DNA of 64,000 nt from Cinnamomum chago (Eukaryota > Streptophyta > Magnoliopsida > Laurales > Lauraceae), in NCBI GenBank assembly GCA_038049695.1, contig CP142452.1, positions 33,096,501 through 33,160,500 of the forward strand, in the 5' to 3' direction. Shown in pieces: positions 9,532 to 21,252 of the stretch (its first letter is position 1; each line of letters starts with the position of its first letter). A model generated the notes under the pieces. The model did not search any database. It had not been told where the DNA came from and worked only from the letters and a program-made list of their open reading frames with translations. The position numbers and the translations under genes are program-made.

Positions 9532-9867
9532 TGATGGATTCGGATGCGGAGACTCTGACACGTGGCTAGAGATCTATGTGCGTTCCGGCGATTGGGAAGC
9601 TCTGCATATCTTTTTGCCTCTTGTCTTTCCTATAAGATGGAATAATACCAACCCTAGGGCTCCCTTATCTTATATAGACAAGTCCCAAAGAGTCACACTT
9701 ACTAGAGACTTCTTCGCCAAGAAACCCACATCCACTAATCCTACTGGGAGTCTTATTAGTGGGACCAGATCAAGTCTTACATTAAGTGAGGTTGTATTCT
9801 CTGTTGGCATCAGCCTTGCTTGATCTGACATGGGACCTGTGGCATGCGGGCCACACGATTTCTTACA
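9532..9867 (-). repeat. 3' LTR of the copia element (copy 1)
   Basis: 336 bp, TGTAAGAAATC (9867) to CCATCA (9532) on the minus strand. A TATA box (CTATATAAGATAAGG) lies near 9670-9684. A purine tract AAGTGAGAGA precedes it at the gag-pol side. Confidence 0.85.
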
Positions 9868-9897
9868 ATCTCTCACTTGGCACGAATGCCATGTACA

Positions 9898-12800
9898 TCA
9901 AACATAACTCAATCCCATACGCATCACATGACTTGTAAAAACCTCTGCAGGCAAAGCCTTGGTGAGAGCATCAACCATCAATTCCTCTGAAGGCATATAA
10001 AATATTTTTATATCATTCTTTTCAACCTTCTCTCTGATGAAGTGATACTTTATCTCAACATATTTTGATCGGCTGTTGAACTTTTGCTCGTTCACCATGG
10101 ATATTGTAGATGTGCTATCTACGTTCATTGGGACAGGCTCTTTTTCTCCAATTATTTCCAAATCAGTTAGGAAATATTTTAACCAAAGAGCCTCCTGGAC
10201 TGCTGTATTGTAGGCTATATACTCTGCTTCGGCTGTCGACTTTTCCATAGAGGTTTGTTTCTTGCTAACCCAAGAAACGACACCTCCTCCGAGGGTAAAC
10301 ACATAGCTGGTTGTTGACTTTCTCTGGTCTAAATCACCGGCCCAATCTGCATTTGAGTAGCTGCACAGTTCCAGGACTTCACCTTGATAACACAGGTGAA
10401 GATTCACTGTTCCTTTGATGTTCCGCAAAATCCTCTTAACTGCATACCAATGCTGTAATCATCGTTTGATTTCATTTACGGCTTCCAATTGATCACCAGC
10501 GATCAAAATGTCATCCACATATAATGACAAAAATAAATAACTACACCCACTGCGTTTAATATAGAAATATATGTCTGCATTATTGGGGACAAATCCTATT
10601 TCACCTATGGCCTGGTGAAATTTTCTATACCATTGTCTCGAGGCCTGTTTTAATCCATACAGTGCCCTATTAAGTTTGTACACTTTGTCCTCATGACCTT
10701 GTACCACAAACCCCTCGGGTTGTTTCATATAAATTTCTTCTTCTAATTCGTCGTTCAAGAATGCGGTTTTCACATCCATCTGATGCAATTCAAGGTCACG
10801 ACATGCTACCAATGCTGCTAATGTTCGTATGGATTGAAATTTTACAATCGGAGAAAACATTTCCTTGTAATCTATTCCTTCCACTTGTGTGAATCTCTTA
10901 ACTACTAGTCGTCCTTTATATTTGTCTAAGGATCCATTCGACTTTAGTTTTTTTTAAGAACCCATTTAAATCCAATGGCTTTTCGATCTTTTGGAAGATC
11001 AACCAATTACCATACTTGGTTCTTTACAATTGATTCTATCTCCTCTCTCACTGCCTCTAACCAATACTGTGCATCCTGCCCTTTGATCGCTTGAGAGTAG
11101 GAATCCGGATCCAAATCTTGCACGATTTCCAATAAACTGCAATAATCATCTAGATATGACGGTTGTTTCCTAGCCTGAGTCGGCCTGCCAATCGGCTCAT
11201 CAGGTTGTTCAATCACCTTAAGTAGGCCCTAGCCAGGAATTCTATGTCCAACGTCCTCTTCGTCGGAACCCCCACTTGCTTGAACCCCCTTGCCCTTAGA
11301 GATTTTATATAATTCCACACACTGCGGTTTTACTCTAGGACTGACCATCGGATCCTCAAGAAAAACCACATCTCAGCATTCCATGATTATCCTGTTATCG
11401 TGATCATACACACGATATCCTTTGGAATGTAATGGGTAGCCAATGAAAGAACATTTTTTCTTCGTTTTTGCTTGTAGTTTATATCTTTCCTGTGGTGGTA
11501 GCTGGACATGTATAGGGCAGCTCCAAACTCTCACATGTTCTAATTTTGGTTTGGCACCGGTCCATAATTCATATGGGGTCTTGGGCACAATTTTGGAGGG
11601 TACTCTGTTCAAGATATATTGTGCCGTGTTTAATGCTTCTCCCCACAAATGCAGCAGAAGTCTCGCGTGGCTGATCATTGACTTTACCATATCCATTAAG
11701 GTTATATTCCTCCTCTCAGCCATGCCATTTTGTTGTGGGGGCATATTGAGTTGAATATTCATGAATGATTCCCTCAAGTGCATAGTATTCTTTAAACAGT
11801 TCCGAGGTATATTCACCCCCCTATCGGATCTAATCCGTTTTATTTTTTTGCCCTTTTGATTTTGGACCTCAGCAGCATATATTTGAGACATTTTTAAGGC
11901 CTCATGTTTGTGTTTAATCAAGTACACATAACCATATCTGCGGTAGTCATTAATAAATGTGATAAAATAGTCATCCGCCGTTCTGTTTTGGACATTCAAT
12001 GGTCCATAGACATCAAAATGAATTATGATTAATATTTTTGAACTTTTAGTTCCTTTTGGAAATGGTTTCTTGACCATTTTTCCACTTAGACATGGTTCGC
12101 ATATTAGGTACTTCACTTTACCTAAATCTGGTAAGAGTCCATCCCTAACCGTTCTACTTATTCTGTTTTTGTTAATATGTCCTAATCTCATATGCCATAA
12201 CATTGCCAAACCATCATGCACACATCCACACACAGAATAATGAGAATTAGATTTTATTTTATCAATAAGAGTGTCCAGTAAATACAATTTATCAGAAAGA
12301 AAACCAATGACTAAAACTTGATCGTGCATGCCAACTGTAACCTCTTTATCTTTAAATATGATTTCGAATCCATTCATAGTCAACTGGCTTACAGAGATGA
12401 TGCTCCTCTTCATAGCTGGAGTAAAGAAAACATCGGAGAGATATATGGATTTTCCAGTTGGTAAGCGGATTTTGACTTTCCCTACACCCAATACATCACA
12501 GAATGTTTCATTCCCCATGTAAATACTCTAATCTCCCAGTTTCATCTCTTTGAATTTGACAACCCAGCCTTGGTTCTTGATATATGCCTGGTGGCTCCTA
12601 AATCAACCCACCAATTCTTATCATTGGTGTCCATCATCATGGACTCTATGACCATCTCATCATAATCACCATGTTCTTTGGTCACTTTACATTGATGGCT
12701 ACTCTCACCCTTTTTCTTTCTGCATTGAGAAATAAAGTGTCTAAGCTTCCCGTAGTTAAAGCAAACACCATTCTTAGGCCCTTTACGTTTTTTATTGCCT

Positions 12801-13491
12801 TTGAATTTCCTTTTATTTTTCATATTGACGGTTAACGCACCGTTATTATTCTTAGTTTTAGAAATCATTGCAGAGTTTGTAGGTGTTACACCGTGGACGA
12901 CCTGGTTTGTCCTTCAGCTAGCAATCTAACTTCAAGCTCACTGAGGGTTACACCCTTTTGGAGGCTAAGGGTCTGAGACACATTCTCCCACGAAGGTGGA
13001 AGACTCATCAACAAGTACATGATTTGAAAATCTTCATCCAGTTCCTTTCCCAAGGCTGCGAGGTTACTATAACGGACAACCATTTGATCAATATGATCCC
13101 TTATAGGTGATCCCTCTGGGATCTTATAGTTAACATCTGCGCTGAATGCCTCCATCAAGTGAGATTTTGAGGTTTCATCATATTTGTCCATAGCATAGTC
13201 ATAGATTTCTTTAGCAGTGTTAAAGTGCTCAAACTGCTTTACCAAATCGCTGGATATGAATCCGACCAGAAGATGCCTCGCTGATTTGTTATCAAATACC
13301 CATTGTTCATATACATCATGATGTTCCTTAGGGGCATCATCAGCGGACTTGGAGATCAGATCGGATTCAATCACCTATGTCAATCCGTCAAAGCGCAACA
13401 ATGCGTCCATCCAACGCTTCCATATGGCTAAGTTATTGCCGTTAAAAATATCAGCTTGAGCAAGATCATGCAACACTGATTTGGAAGACAT
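9898..13491 (-). pseudogene. Copia gag-pol polyprotein, degenerate (copy 1)
   Basis: The order on the minus strand is gag, zinc knuckle, protease, integrase, reverse transcriptase, RNase H. Gag starts MSSKSVLHDLAQ at 13491 with a TAG at 13377-13375 after about 38 codons. The knuckle reads CFNYGKLRHFISQC, where Tyr replaces the second Cys. The protease active site reads WWVDLGATRHI, with Leu where the family has Ser. Integrase (11373-12518) keeps the HHCC region and the acidic triad positions (HFDVYGP, RSDRG, MAERRN). Reverse transcriptase (10459-10884 and upstream) keeps LYVDDILIAG but stops at NEIKR. RNase H resumes at AVKRILRNIKG after an apparent deletion of about 100 codons. Further frameshifts lie at about 12880, 11220-11370 and 10948. 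It is not functional. Confidence 0.85.
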
Positions 13492-13951
13492 AATTACTAT
13501 TGAATTTAAAATGAGGTTTAGATACAACTGACTGTTAAAGGAGAAAAATCAACCTTTTTTCTGAACCGCTGGATCATTTTCTTTTTGCTGCTAATGCGTA
13601 GATCTGCTTACAAGGATTCCGCAGAACCAAACCGTTTGTCGATCGGAGTCTGGATGCTCAAGATATCGCACTACGAAGTTTTGACGGTTAAAAAATATCC
13701 CTGCCTAGCTTTCTGCTGAAGTCCCCAGTTGTCGTCGCCTGCGTCAACAACTGCTAGTGTGGGCCTGCTTTCGATGGGTCGGGTTGAGCTCAAGTCAGAT
13801 CCGCCCAAACTTCAGTCGTGAATTCCTTACTTCCTCTCCATCTAGGTGCGTGTCCATAGGGCAGATGGGGATGAAACAACAACTTCACGTGCTGTGACCA
13901 AGGCTTCCGCCAAAAAAGAAATCCTTTTCAATGCACAGAACCCAAGACTAG
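13492..13951 (-). other. Copia 5' leader, gag-proximal part (copy 1)
   Basis: Non-coding sequence between gag and the MULE A insertion. It continues at 21253 after the two MULEs. No convincing primer site is left: after the 5' LTR the minus strand reads TTGATATC where TTGGTATC would be expected. Confidence 0.55.
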
Positions 13952-13960
13952 ATGAGAAAA
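13952..13960. repeat. Target-site duplication ATGAGAAAA, left (MULE A, copy 1)
   Basis: ATGAGAAAA occurs here and at 18966-18974, directly outside the two terminal inverted repeats. Nine base pairs is the usual Mutator length. Confidence 0.85.
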
Positions 13961-14089
13961 TGGAAAATTACCGTACGGACGTTCCAAAACCCTGCATTTA
14001 CCCAAGATGAGATGAAAGGCTGCAAATTACCTAATAGAAGATCGTACATGAAAGGACGTCCAACGTTGGACAGTTTTACCCTTTTATCC

Positions 14090-14300
14090 TGCAATATCCT
14101 AACCCTGTAGGATATCCTAGGGTTCGATATCCCAGGTTTGTAGGATATCGCACTGTTTCGCTATAGTGAGAATAATAGCGAGAATAGGAGGTTTTCCAGA
14201 GAGAATTCTCGCTATAGCGAGGACACAACTCACTAGAGTGAGGGTCTCACTATAGCGAGCCCACACGAAGGCTAAACCTCGCTATAGAGAGCCCACCCTC
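14090..14300. repeat. Subterminal palindrome cluster of MULE A (copy 1)
   Basis: TAGGATATC and its complement occur several times at 14090-14155. CTCGCTATAGCGAG and near variants occur at about 14208, 14246 and 14278, with a degenerate one at 14158-14185. MULE B has the same two motif sets (19098-19160, 20115-20200, 21041-21115). Repeated subterminal palindromes are candidate transposase-binding sites. Confidence 0.6.
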
Positions 14301-14388
14301 CTTGCCAGGGGTATTTTCGTAAAATGATTAATATCATTTATCCCTTTCTCCTCTCTGACTGTATCCTACCCACTCCTACTCTCGTCAC

Positions 14389-15080
14389 TTGTCTCTTTCA
14401 TTTTCTTCTCTCATCTTCTCAGGTATGATCCTCTTCTCTTCTTCTTCTTATGGGTATTATCATTTTTTTTCTCTTACATTCACTCGTGTACTTTTGGTTT
14501 GCTTGGGTTTTCTTGATTCATCCCCAAACTTATGTATTTGGCATTTCTCTTTACAATGTGCACGAGGAAGGGTTCTCTTAAGATCTAACACTCAAATCTA
14601 AACATATTTTGAAGTCTGGTAAAAGAAAAAAAAAAGGTTTCGGAATTCAAAAATACATGATCTGTCATGTCAGTAACCATGGGTCATTTGGAATAAGATG
14701 ATGTTTACTAACGGAGGTCAATAGCCATTTTGAAACTCACTGTTCATTAACGACATTATTCAGTGCATAAGGCCCAACAACCTGTTACTCTAAAAATAAA
14801 TAAGGAAAAAGGAACTTTCGAATTTGATTGAAGGTTGGGTGGAAGTGCATGTGATTCTATTTTGGGTGTTCTCCATTTTAACAGATGACATTAGTTGGTT
14901 ATATGCTCTATGACAAAGTGCTATATGATGTTTCACCCTATGGGATTATATGAAGTCATTTATATATCATAAAAGTTGGATATGATTTTTCTGCACACTA
15001 TGTGTTTGTTGAATTGACTGGGAGAAATCTTGCACCTTATGTGTTTGTTTATTTGTCTCTGTGACTCTCCATGGTACAGC
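14389..15080 (+). promoter_or_regulatory. MULE A leader with a plausible intron (copy 1)
   Basis: A CT-rich stretch ends TTCTCAG followed by GTATGATCC (about 14421). A possible acceptor GGTACAG lies one base before the ATG at 15081. This suggests a transcribed leader with a 5'-UTR intron. MULE B keeps the donor-like GGTATGATCC near 20385 but no ORF after it. Splicing is inferred from sequence only. Confidence 0.4.
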
Positions 15081-15454
15081 ATGCCTCCTAAAACTTATAA
15101 AGGGAAGCGACCAGCAAGGTCTTCCTCTAGTTTCAATACTGAACGGTTTAAGGATGTGAGGGTGCTCAACGTTTTGAATCAAGATTCATCAATCGCACAG
15201 TCATCTTTGAGAAAATAGTTGTGCAGACCGATCTCACCACTACAAGGTTTTTGCATTGGCTTCATCTTAACCGTTGCATGATTCTAATGAACTTGATTGA
15301 TGAATGCTTTGAGGACTGGGTACGGGAGTTTTATTGCTACATATTTGATGTTACAAGCAGTGGTTTCAAGACCTATATTCGAGGAAAGACAATGTCTGTG
15401 GATGCAAATAAGATTTCCACTTTAAATAGGTTAATGGTGAAAGATATAAGATGA
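15081..15454 (+). pseudogene. Transposon protein, Transposase_32-like, frameshifted (copy 1)
   Basis: ATG at 15081 opens MPPKTYKGKRPARSSSSFNTERFKDVRVLN. The frame stops at 15218, but the next frame continues FEKIVVQTDLTTTRFLHW and then DWVREFYCYIFDV and TYIRGKTMSVDANKISTLNRL. The VREFY...RGK...I..L pattern matches the plant transposon protein domain I know as Transposase_32. That domain accompanies several plant transposon types and is not the catalytic MULE transposase. The gene ends after about 125 codons, so it is truncated as well as frameshifted. Confidence 0.55.
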
Positions 15455-15853
15455 GAGGGCAGTATATCCATAAAAAAACATATCAAATGTAAGAAGATGA
15501 ACAAAATAATGCATTTCATGGAGGGATATAAATCTTAATAAGTGATTTACGGTTTCCATCATAAGAATAAAAGCAGAAAAAGGGTTTATCAATACTACAT
15601 TTATGGGCTGTTTTGGACCATATACCGTTGTGATGAATAAAATGTAATAAGTACAGATGAAAAAAGATGGAATGATAATATCCTATTGGTACCCACAAGC
15701 CAAAATGGAGAAGATGGAAATGGAGCGCTTCAGTTTCTAAAAACGGAGGTCTTCAGTTCATGGTGTAAAAATGAGCTATCTGATGGGATGGGAGTAGGTA
15801 ATGGTGCAATATCCTACGATCCTAGGATATCGAACGGTGCGATATCCTAAGGG

Positions 15854-15858
15854 CATGG
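15854..15858. repeat. Target-site duplication CATGG, left (solo LTR, copy 1)
   Basis: CATGG before TGTCGCGACCCC, matched by CATGG at 18792-18796 after GGGGTCTTACA. Confidence 0.8.
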
Positions 15859-18791
15859 TGTCGCGACCCCGGACCGGGAATCCCCAATCCGGGATCGGGA
15901 CATTAGGGTGTGATGATTATTCAAGATGATTACCTACATCCACCATATATAATTTATTTAATTTCCCACAGGTGTCCGCGGTGAGGATATAACAACCTTG
16001 CATGAATATTTCTTTTTTGTGCGGAAGCATGTAGCAAATCAAATAGTTTGACTAACTCTGGTCATGCAAGCATTAACATCAATATCAAAACTGTATCAGA
16101 AAGAGCAATGATCTATAGCATGTTTCCCAAAAGTTGTTAAGGTTAAACAAAATATCATTTAGTTACATTCCCCAAAATTAGAGGCCAACAAAGGCCAATA
16201 TTACAAAATAATAACCCCAAAAGAATGGTTAATAAGTTCTTCCCAAAGTGTTACGCCTCTTGCAACAACCCGATGTCTACACGACATCGTCAGCGCGCCA
16301 CTCAACTAGAGGATGCGGCTCACCTACCGCCTCCTCCGGCTCCTCCTCAAGGAAACCGGCAACGGGACCTGAGTACCAAAGCAAAGGATCAGACACGACG
16401 GTCTGGCAAGAGAGTGAGAAGATACGACAACATGTAATAGATGAAATATCTCGAAAAGCAAGGAAATCTGTTAAAGCAAGAATTCTCATAAAATAGATAA
16501 ATCATTGGCTAGAAAACATGTAAACAAGATAAAACATATGAGGTAACCAAGGGAATCGGGAATAACAAGATGGCAATCACATAAAGCTAAGTCCTCTGTC
16601 ACTAAAGTGACAACAGTATCACGGGACGTTGATCTCAGTCACACAAGGTGAGGAGAAGCAACGTAAACATATATACAATATAAATATACGGGAACGGGAC
16701 CACGGTAGCGAACCGGGTATTGGGACGGGACCACGGTGATGACCGGGTATCGGGATCCAAACTGCAGCTGGCGGGACGGGAGAGGGATTTCCAAGTCGGT
16801 GGATCAAACCGACAAGGTATCCAAGCTTAGTGATGCCGACACATAGGTTAAATAACACATCGATACATATGTATCACTCTCATTTCATATCGGGTAATAC
16901 TCTTCGGGACAAGTTCATGTTACTAGTGTAACCATCAAGCTTTCGGGAAAACAGGTCATGTAAGGTAAATCTTGGAAATGAAGGAATAAAACGAACTATT
17001 ACAATTCCGGGAAATATTGATTTCAAGATCTATTTAAGTGAATAGGGGTCCCGTATGTCAATTATAGCCATTACTTGGTACTCCTTGAGTTTGAAGACAT
17101 TCCGGGCTCCTTATGCACTTTTACGACTTTTAAAACTTAAATTGAGCTTATGGTTATAACTAGATATTATGATAGGAAAACAAGACTATAAACGGTCCAT
17201 CCTAAGTAGGATGTCAACCCCGAACCATCGAGCAACCTACTCAGTCACCGAAAGGAATAGAATTCGCGATACCCAAGGAAATAGACTTTGCATTTAGGTA
17301 TGAAGAGGATATCGTGTCGTTCCATCCCGTTCAAGATTGAATAGATTGAACTTCGATGCATTCCGAACCAACCGTGAAGAGCATCGGCTCAAGACGCTCT
17401 CACATATGGTCAAGTGAGTCCAAGGAGGGTAGCCAAGGTCCACAAAAAAATTAAATCTCAAAACCCACTGAAATACACAGGGTCCGATCGATCGGCCGAT
17501 CGATCGGCCCAAAAAGCCTTACAGTTAAAAGTCAGACCGATCGATCGGCCTGTAGGTCCGATCGATCGGCACTGGGCGTGAAGCATGCCCGGGCACTTGA
17601 TTTTTTCTCCTTCTTGTTCCTTTCCTTCCAACACCTCAACAACCACAAATAACTATGAACAAGGTGACTTAAACACATGATTCCAAGACATTAAATGAGG
17701 CTATCAAGATGTGTAAAGATCATTTATTTCAACCATGGAAAAATCAATGAAAGTAATCAATGAAAGCATGAAAACCATAAATGCATCACCAAACCATTTC
17801 AAACTTAAAAACATCCAAACATTCACTTGCCTCAAGTCCAAGCTAGCCAAAAATCAAGCCTCAAATCACTTCAATAGCTCAAAGCCAAGCTACAATAAAA
17901 AACCCCCAAAAACAACCCTAAAATGGGTTACACAGAGAATGAAAATGAAAGAACTTCCAATAATGCAAATGTAGCTTCCCTAAGGCTAGAAGATTACAAA
18001 TCTAGGAGATGAGAGGGATCACTTACTTGCAAGGTCCTCTAATGGACAAGGTAAGCTCAAGGGAAGTCTCAAAGTTGATGGATTCTTCTAAAAATAGTAT
18101 CAAGAGGAAGCTTGAGAGATGAGGAAGAGATTGGTAATCTCCATTCCTTGATTGATGAGCTCTTGGTGAGGCTTGGAGATGGAGAAGCAAGAAGAAGAAG
18201 AAGAAACTTGCTAGAAAAACCCTAGACTCAATAGTTGTGCTGGAACATGAAAATGGAGAAGGAAGGGAAGGGTTCCTCTTTGTTAACACTTGGGTGGTTG
18301 GGTCCCACAACTTAAAGAACTACGTTGGCTGAAATCATCTCTCTCGGGTCCTCGGATGAATTCGACGAAGAAGGAAGAAATGTTCGTCGAAATATCTAGT
18401 TTCCAAAAAGTGTATGTTTCGCGAGTTTCGAGAATATTAAGTTTTGGGTACAGATTTAGTGTGAAATGACTGTTTTACCCTCAAGTCTATGAAATCGGGT
18501 TTCGGGGCCTCGAATGGACACGGGATCAACATGAAAGTTGTAAGAATCCACAAGATGAATGCAACGGGCCAAAAACACAATTCAAAACATGTCGGGAAAA
18601 TTTCACAAGAAAATGCAAAGCCGAAAAGGGAACCCCCAAAGGGCCCCACTAGCCAACAAAACACTCAAAGTAGCCCAAAGCTAAAATCAAGGTTATTCCA
18701 AACCCGACTTAACCAAAAATACTAATCAATCTTAGCACTAACATGCAACTTAATTAGCACTAATCGGGTTCACTCGGGTTGGGGTCTTACA
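15859..18791 (+). mobile_element. Solo LTR, probably gypsy (Tekay/Del-like) (copy 1)
   Basis: 2,933 bp bounded by TG...CA, with the short imperfect inverted ends TGTCGCGACCCC and GGGGTCTTACA and a 5-bp duplication (CATGG). Its two ends do not resemble each other as LTRs would, and no primer site, polypurine tract or pol is visible, so a solo LTR fits best. Such length and such ends are usual for Tekay/Del chromoviruses. ORFs inside are short and unrelated to known proteins. A block of four GATCGATCGG palindromes lies at 17485-17575. It sits in the right subterminal region of MULE A. Confidence 0.7.
17485..17575. repeat. GATCGATCGGCC palindrome cluster (copy 1)
   Basis: CCGATCGATCGG occurs four times in 90 bp: two adjacent, two spaced. 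Being GC-rich inside an AT-rich LTR, it recalls the GGTCGACC cluster of the SIRE-like LTRs. It recurs near 33674-33764. Confidence 0.65.
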
Positions 18792-18982
18792 CATGGGATA
18801 TCGAATCCTGGGATATCCTACAAGCTTAGGATATCGCAGGATAAAGGGTCAAACTGTCCCATTTTGGGCTCCTTTTATGTACGATCTTCTATTAGGTAAT
18901 TTGTAGTTTTCCATCTTGTCTTGGGTAAATGTAGGGTTTTAGGTCGTCCGTACGGTAATTTTCCCATGAGAAAAAGAAAAAA

Positions 18983-21243
18983 GGGGAAATGACCATACGG
19001 AGGTTCCAAAATTCAACATTTACACGAGACTAGACGAAAGACTACAAATTTCCTAAGAGAAGATCGAATATAAAGGATGGACAATTTTACACTTTACTCT
19101 CCGATATCCTACGCCCGTAGGATATCGCACCGTTCAATATCCTACATATATGATATCTCTGTAAAGTTTTCACCATTCTCCTTTCAACCTAGGTGAAACA
19201 GGGACGAAGATAACTCGGTAAAAACCCTTTTTTACTGTGATCATCTTCTTCTATCCTCCAATGGTTTTTCCTCTGTGTTTTTCTCATCTTCGTGATATTG
19301 ATATTGCAGGAACACATGTACAAATTCCACTCATTCCACCCATTCCATCCAATCACACCTATAAATAAACCACATGTTTTCATTTTCAAGCCTCCACCTG
19401 TTTTCCATCCACATGGTTGTGTCCAATCACTACTCATTTCACATGCCAATTGTTACACATGTACAAATTCCAATTCCACCTACACACATGCACTTTGTGT
19501 TTTGTGCTGTTTTGTTTTTTTTTTTTTTAATATACACTACTTCACAACTTCCAAGCAAACCCACAAATCTACAACATCAATTTAAGCAAGCAAATCCATT
19601 AGCTCAAACGTAAATTTGAGATTTAGATCCAAGTCACCTGGCTGAGGACAGGTATGAAGGTAAGAAGAGACAACACCATCTGAAGACGTGGACAACACAA
19701 AACCTCTTCCGAGCTTTACATTCTCCCCTACCATGGCAGCCACTTTTGTAATTGCACTTTGTACTATAGTTTCCCCACTTAGTTTGGGGTGATCTAAACT
19801 AACCTTCATGCCCTGCCAGGTAGCCGAAGCATTTTGTCATGAGCCTCTTTTTATAAGTAATGTGAATCAAACCTGCATCCTTAGAGATGGAGAGCACAAA
19901 CAGTAAAGTCATCCCAAGTGTATCATATTAATGATAATTGTAAATACCAATCTTAGAAGATATTAGTGTAGCAGTAATTAGATGCAGACAGTAGATTAGA
20001 TTGGTTTAGTTGTAATCTTTACTGGACATGAACAGCCTTGACTGTAGCCCAATTGGATTCTCTTGAATCCCTATCAATACATCTGTGTTCCACACATTGT
20101 GGAAGACAATGAGGTCTCGCTATAGCGAGCCCAGACCCTCACTATAGCAAGCCTCCTATTCCGCTGGGCTCGCTATAGCGAGGGTCTCGCTGTAGCGAGC
20201 TTCTGGCGAGATTTTCCTCCCTCGAGGCTATTTTCGTAAATGGATTAATGCGCTTTGATTTTCTCGTAAATGGATTAATGAGCTTTGATTTTTCCTACCC
20301 ACTCCTGCTCCCTTTCTCCTCTTTGACTTTTTTTACTCACACCTACTCTCTCTTTCATTTCCTTCTCTCATTTTCTCAGACTTTGGTATGATCCTCTTCT
20401 ATTCTTCTTCTTATTATCTTTTTTTTTTATCTTAACCGTGCATTTTCGGTTTTCTTGGGTTTTCTTGGATTCATCCAAAACTTTATGGAATTGGCATTTT
20501 TCTTTACAATGTACATGAGGAAGGAGTTCTCTTGAGATCCACTCATATCTGAACACATTTTGAAGCTTGCTAAAAGCGAAAAAAAAAAATAAAAAAAAAG
20601 GAAAAAAAAAAGGTTCATTAACAACATTATTCAGGGCATATTAAGGAAAAAGGAACTTTTGAAATTGAATGAAGGTTAGGTGGAAGTGCATGTGATTCCA
20701 TTTTGGGTGTTCTTCATTTTAACGGTAAGCCAAAACGGAGGTCTTCAGGTCGGGGAAATGGAGGTCTTCAGTTCGTGTTATTCGGTGGGGTGGGAGTAGG
20801 TCAGAAATTATATGGGATGTTTTTTTAAGGCATTTGGAAATTATATGGTCATACGTACCTGCCGTGATGAATAAAATGTATAAAGTACTAATGAAAGAAG
20901 ATGGAATGGTCACACGTACAAGCCAAAACGGAGATGAAAACGGAGCTCTGTAGTTTTTGGAAACGGAGGTCTCTGCAGTTTTTGGAAACGGAGGTCTGTA
21001 GGTGGTGTAAAAAATGAGTTATATATGGGAGTAGGTAATGGTGCGATATCCTACAAGCATAGGATATCGAACGATGCGATATTCCACTGGCCTGGGATAT
21101 CGAACCGTGGGATCTCCTACGTCGCAGGAAAAAGGGTAAAACTGTCCGAATTTCCTGTACGATCTGCTGGTGGGTAATTTGTACTTTTCCATCTTGTCTT
21201 GGGTAAATATTGGATTTTAGGTCGTCCATATGGTCATTTTCCC
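18983..21243 (+). mobile_element. MULE B, Pack-MULE candidate (copy 1)
   Basis: 2,261 bp with ends GGGGAAATGACCATACGGAG and, inverted, GGGAAAATGACCATATGGAC. Target duplications are AAGAAAAAA (18974-18982) and AAGAAAGAA (21244-21252), 8 of 9 matching. Its first ~190 and last ~540 bases resemble MULE A, including the GATATC and CTCGCTATAGCGAG motifs and the CGGAGGTCTTCAGTT blocks. Its middle (about 19180-20105) has no counterpart in MULE A and may be captured. It shares one base of flank with the MULE A duplication, so the two lie essentially side by side. Confidence 0.75.
19582..19809 (-). pseudogene. Possible captured host-gene fragment in MULE B (copy 1)
   Basis: A 75-codon minus-strand frame (MKVSLDHPKLSGETIVQSAITKV..., FVLSTSSDGVVSSYLHT) has an ordinary protein-like composition, unlike its low-complexity surroundings. 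I do not recognise the family. It lies in the part of MULE B absent from MULE A, preceded by an intron-like stretch near 19290 on the other strand. Copy 2 differs by Lys to Glu at one position. It could also be a chance frame. Confidence 0.3.
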
Positions 21244-21252
21244 AAGAAAGAA

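Larger units (their letters stand above)
13961..18965 (+). mobile_element. MULE A (Mutator-like element) carrying a solo LTR (copy 1)
   Basis: 5,005 bp with terminal inverted repeats: left GGAAAATTACCGTACGGACG, right the complement ending GTCCGTACGGTAATTTTCCC. 9-bp target duplications flank it. Both ends carry subterminal GGATATC motifs in both orientations (14090-14155; 15808-15850 continued at 18792-18842). The left part has four CTCGCTATAGCGAG-type palindromes. A degenerate transposase-like gene lies at 15081-15454. Without the 2.9-kb solo LTR it is about 2.07 kb. Confidence 0.85.

Noticed and set aside
9374..9823. 149-codon plus-strand frame (and its copy at 25562-26011)
   Set aside because: It spans the boundary between the LINE fragment and the copia 3' LTR, antisense to both, and has no protein-like motif.
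11443..11754. 103-codon plus-strand frame, copy at 27632-27943
   Set aside because: Antisense shadow of the copia integrase region.
16225..16496. Overlapping 70-82-codon frames in the solo LTR
   Set aside because: They lie inside an LTR, overlap in several phases and show no known motif.
15859..18791. Complete small LTR retrotransposon rather than a solo LTR
   Set aside because: No terminal direct repeats, primer site or polypurine tract could be found between the CATGG duplications.
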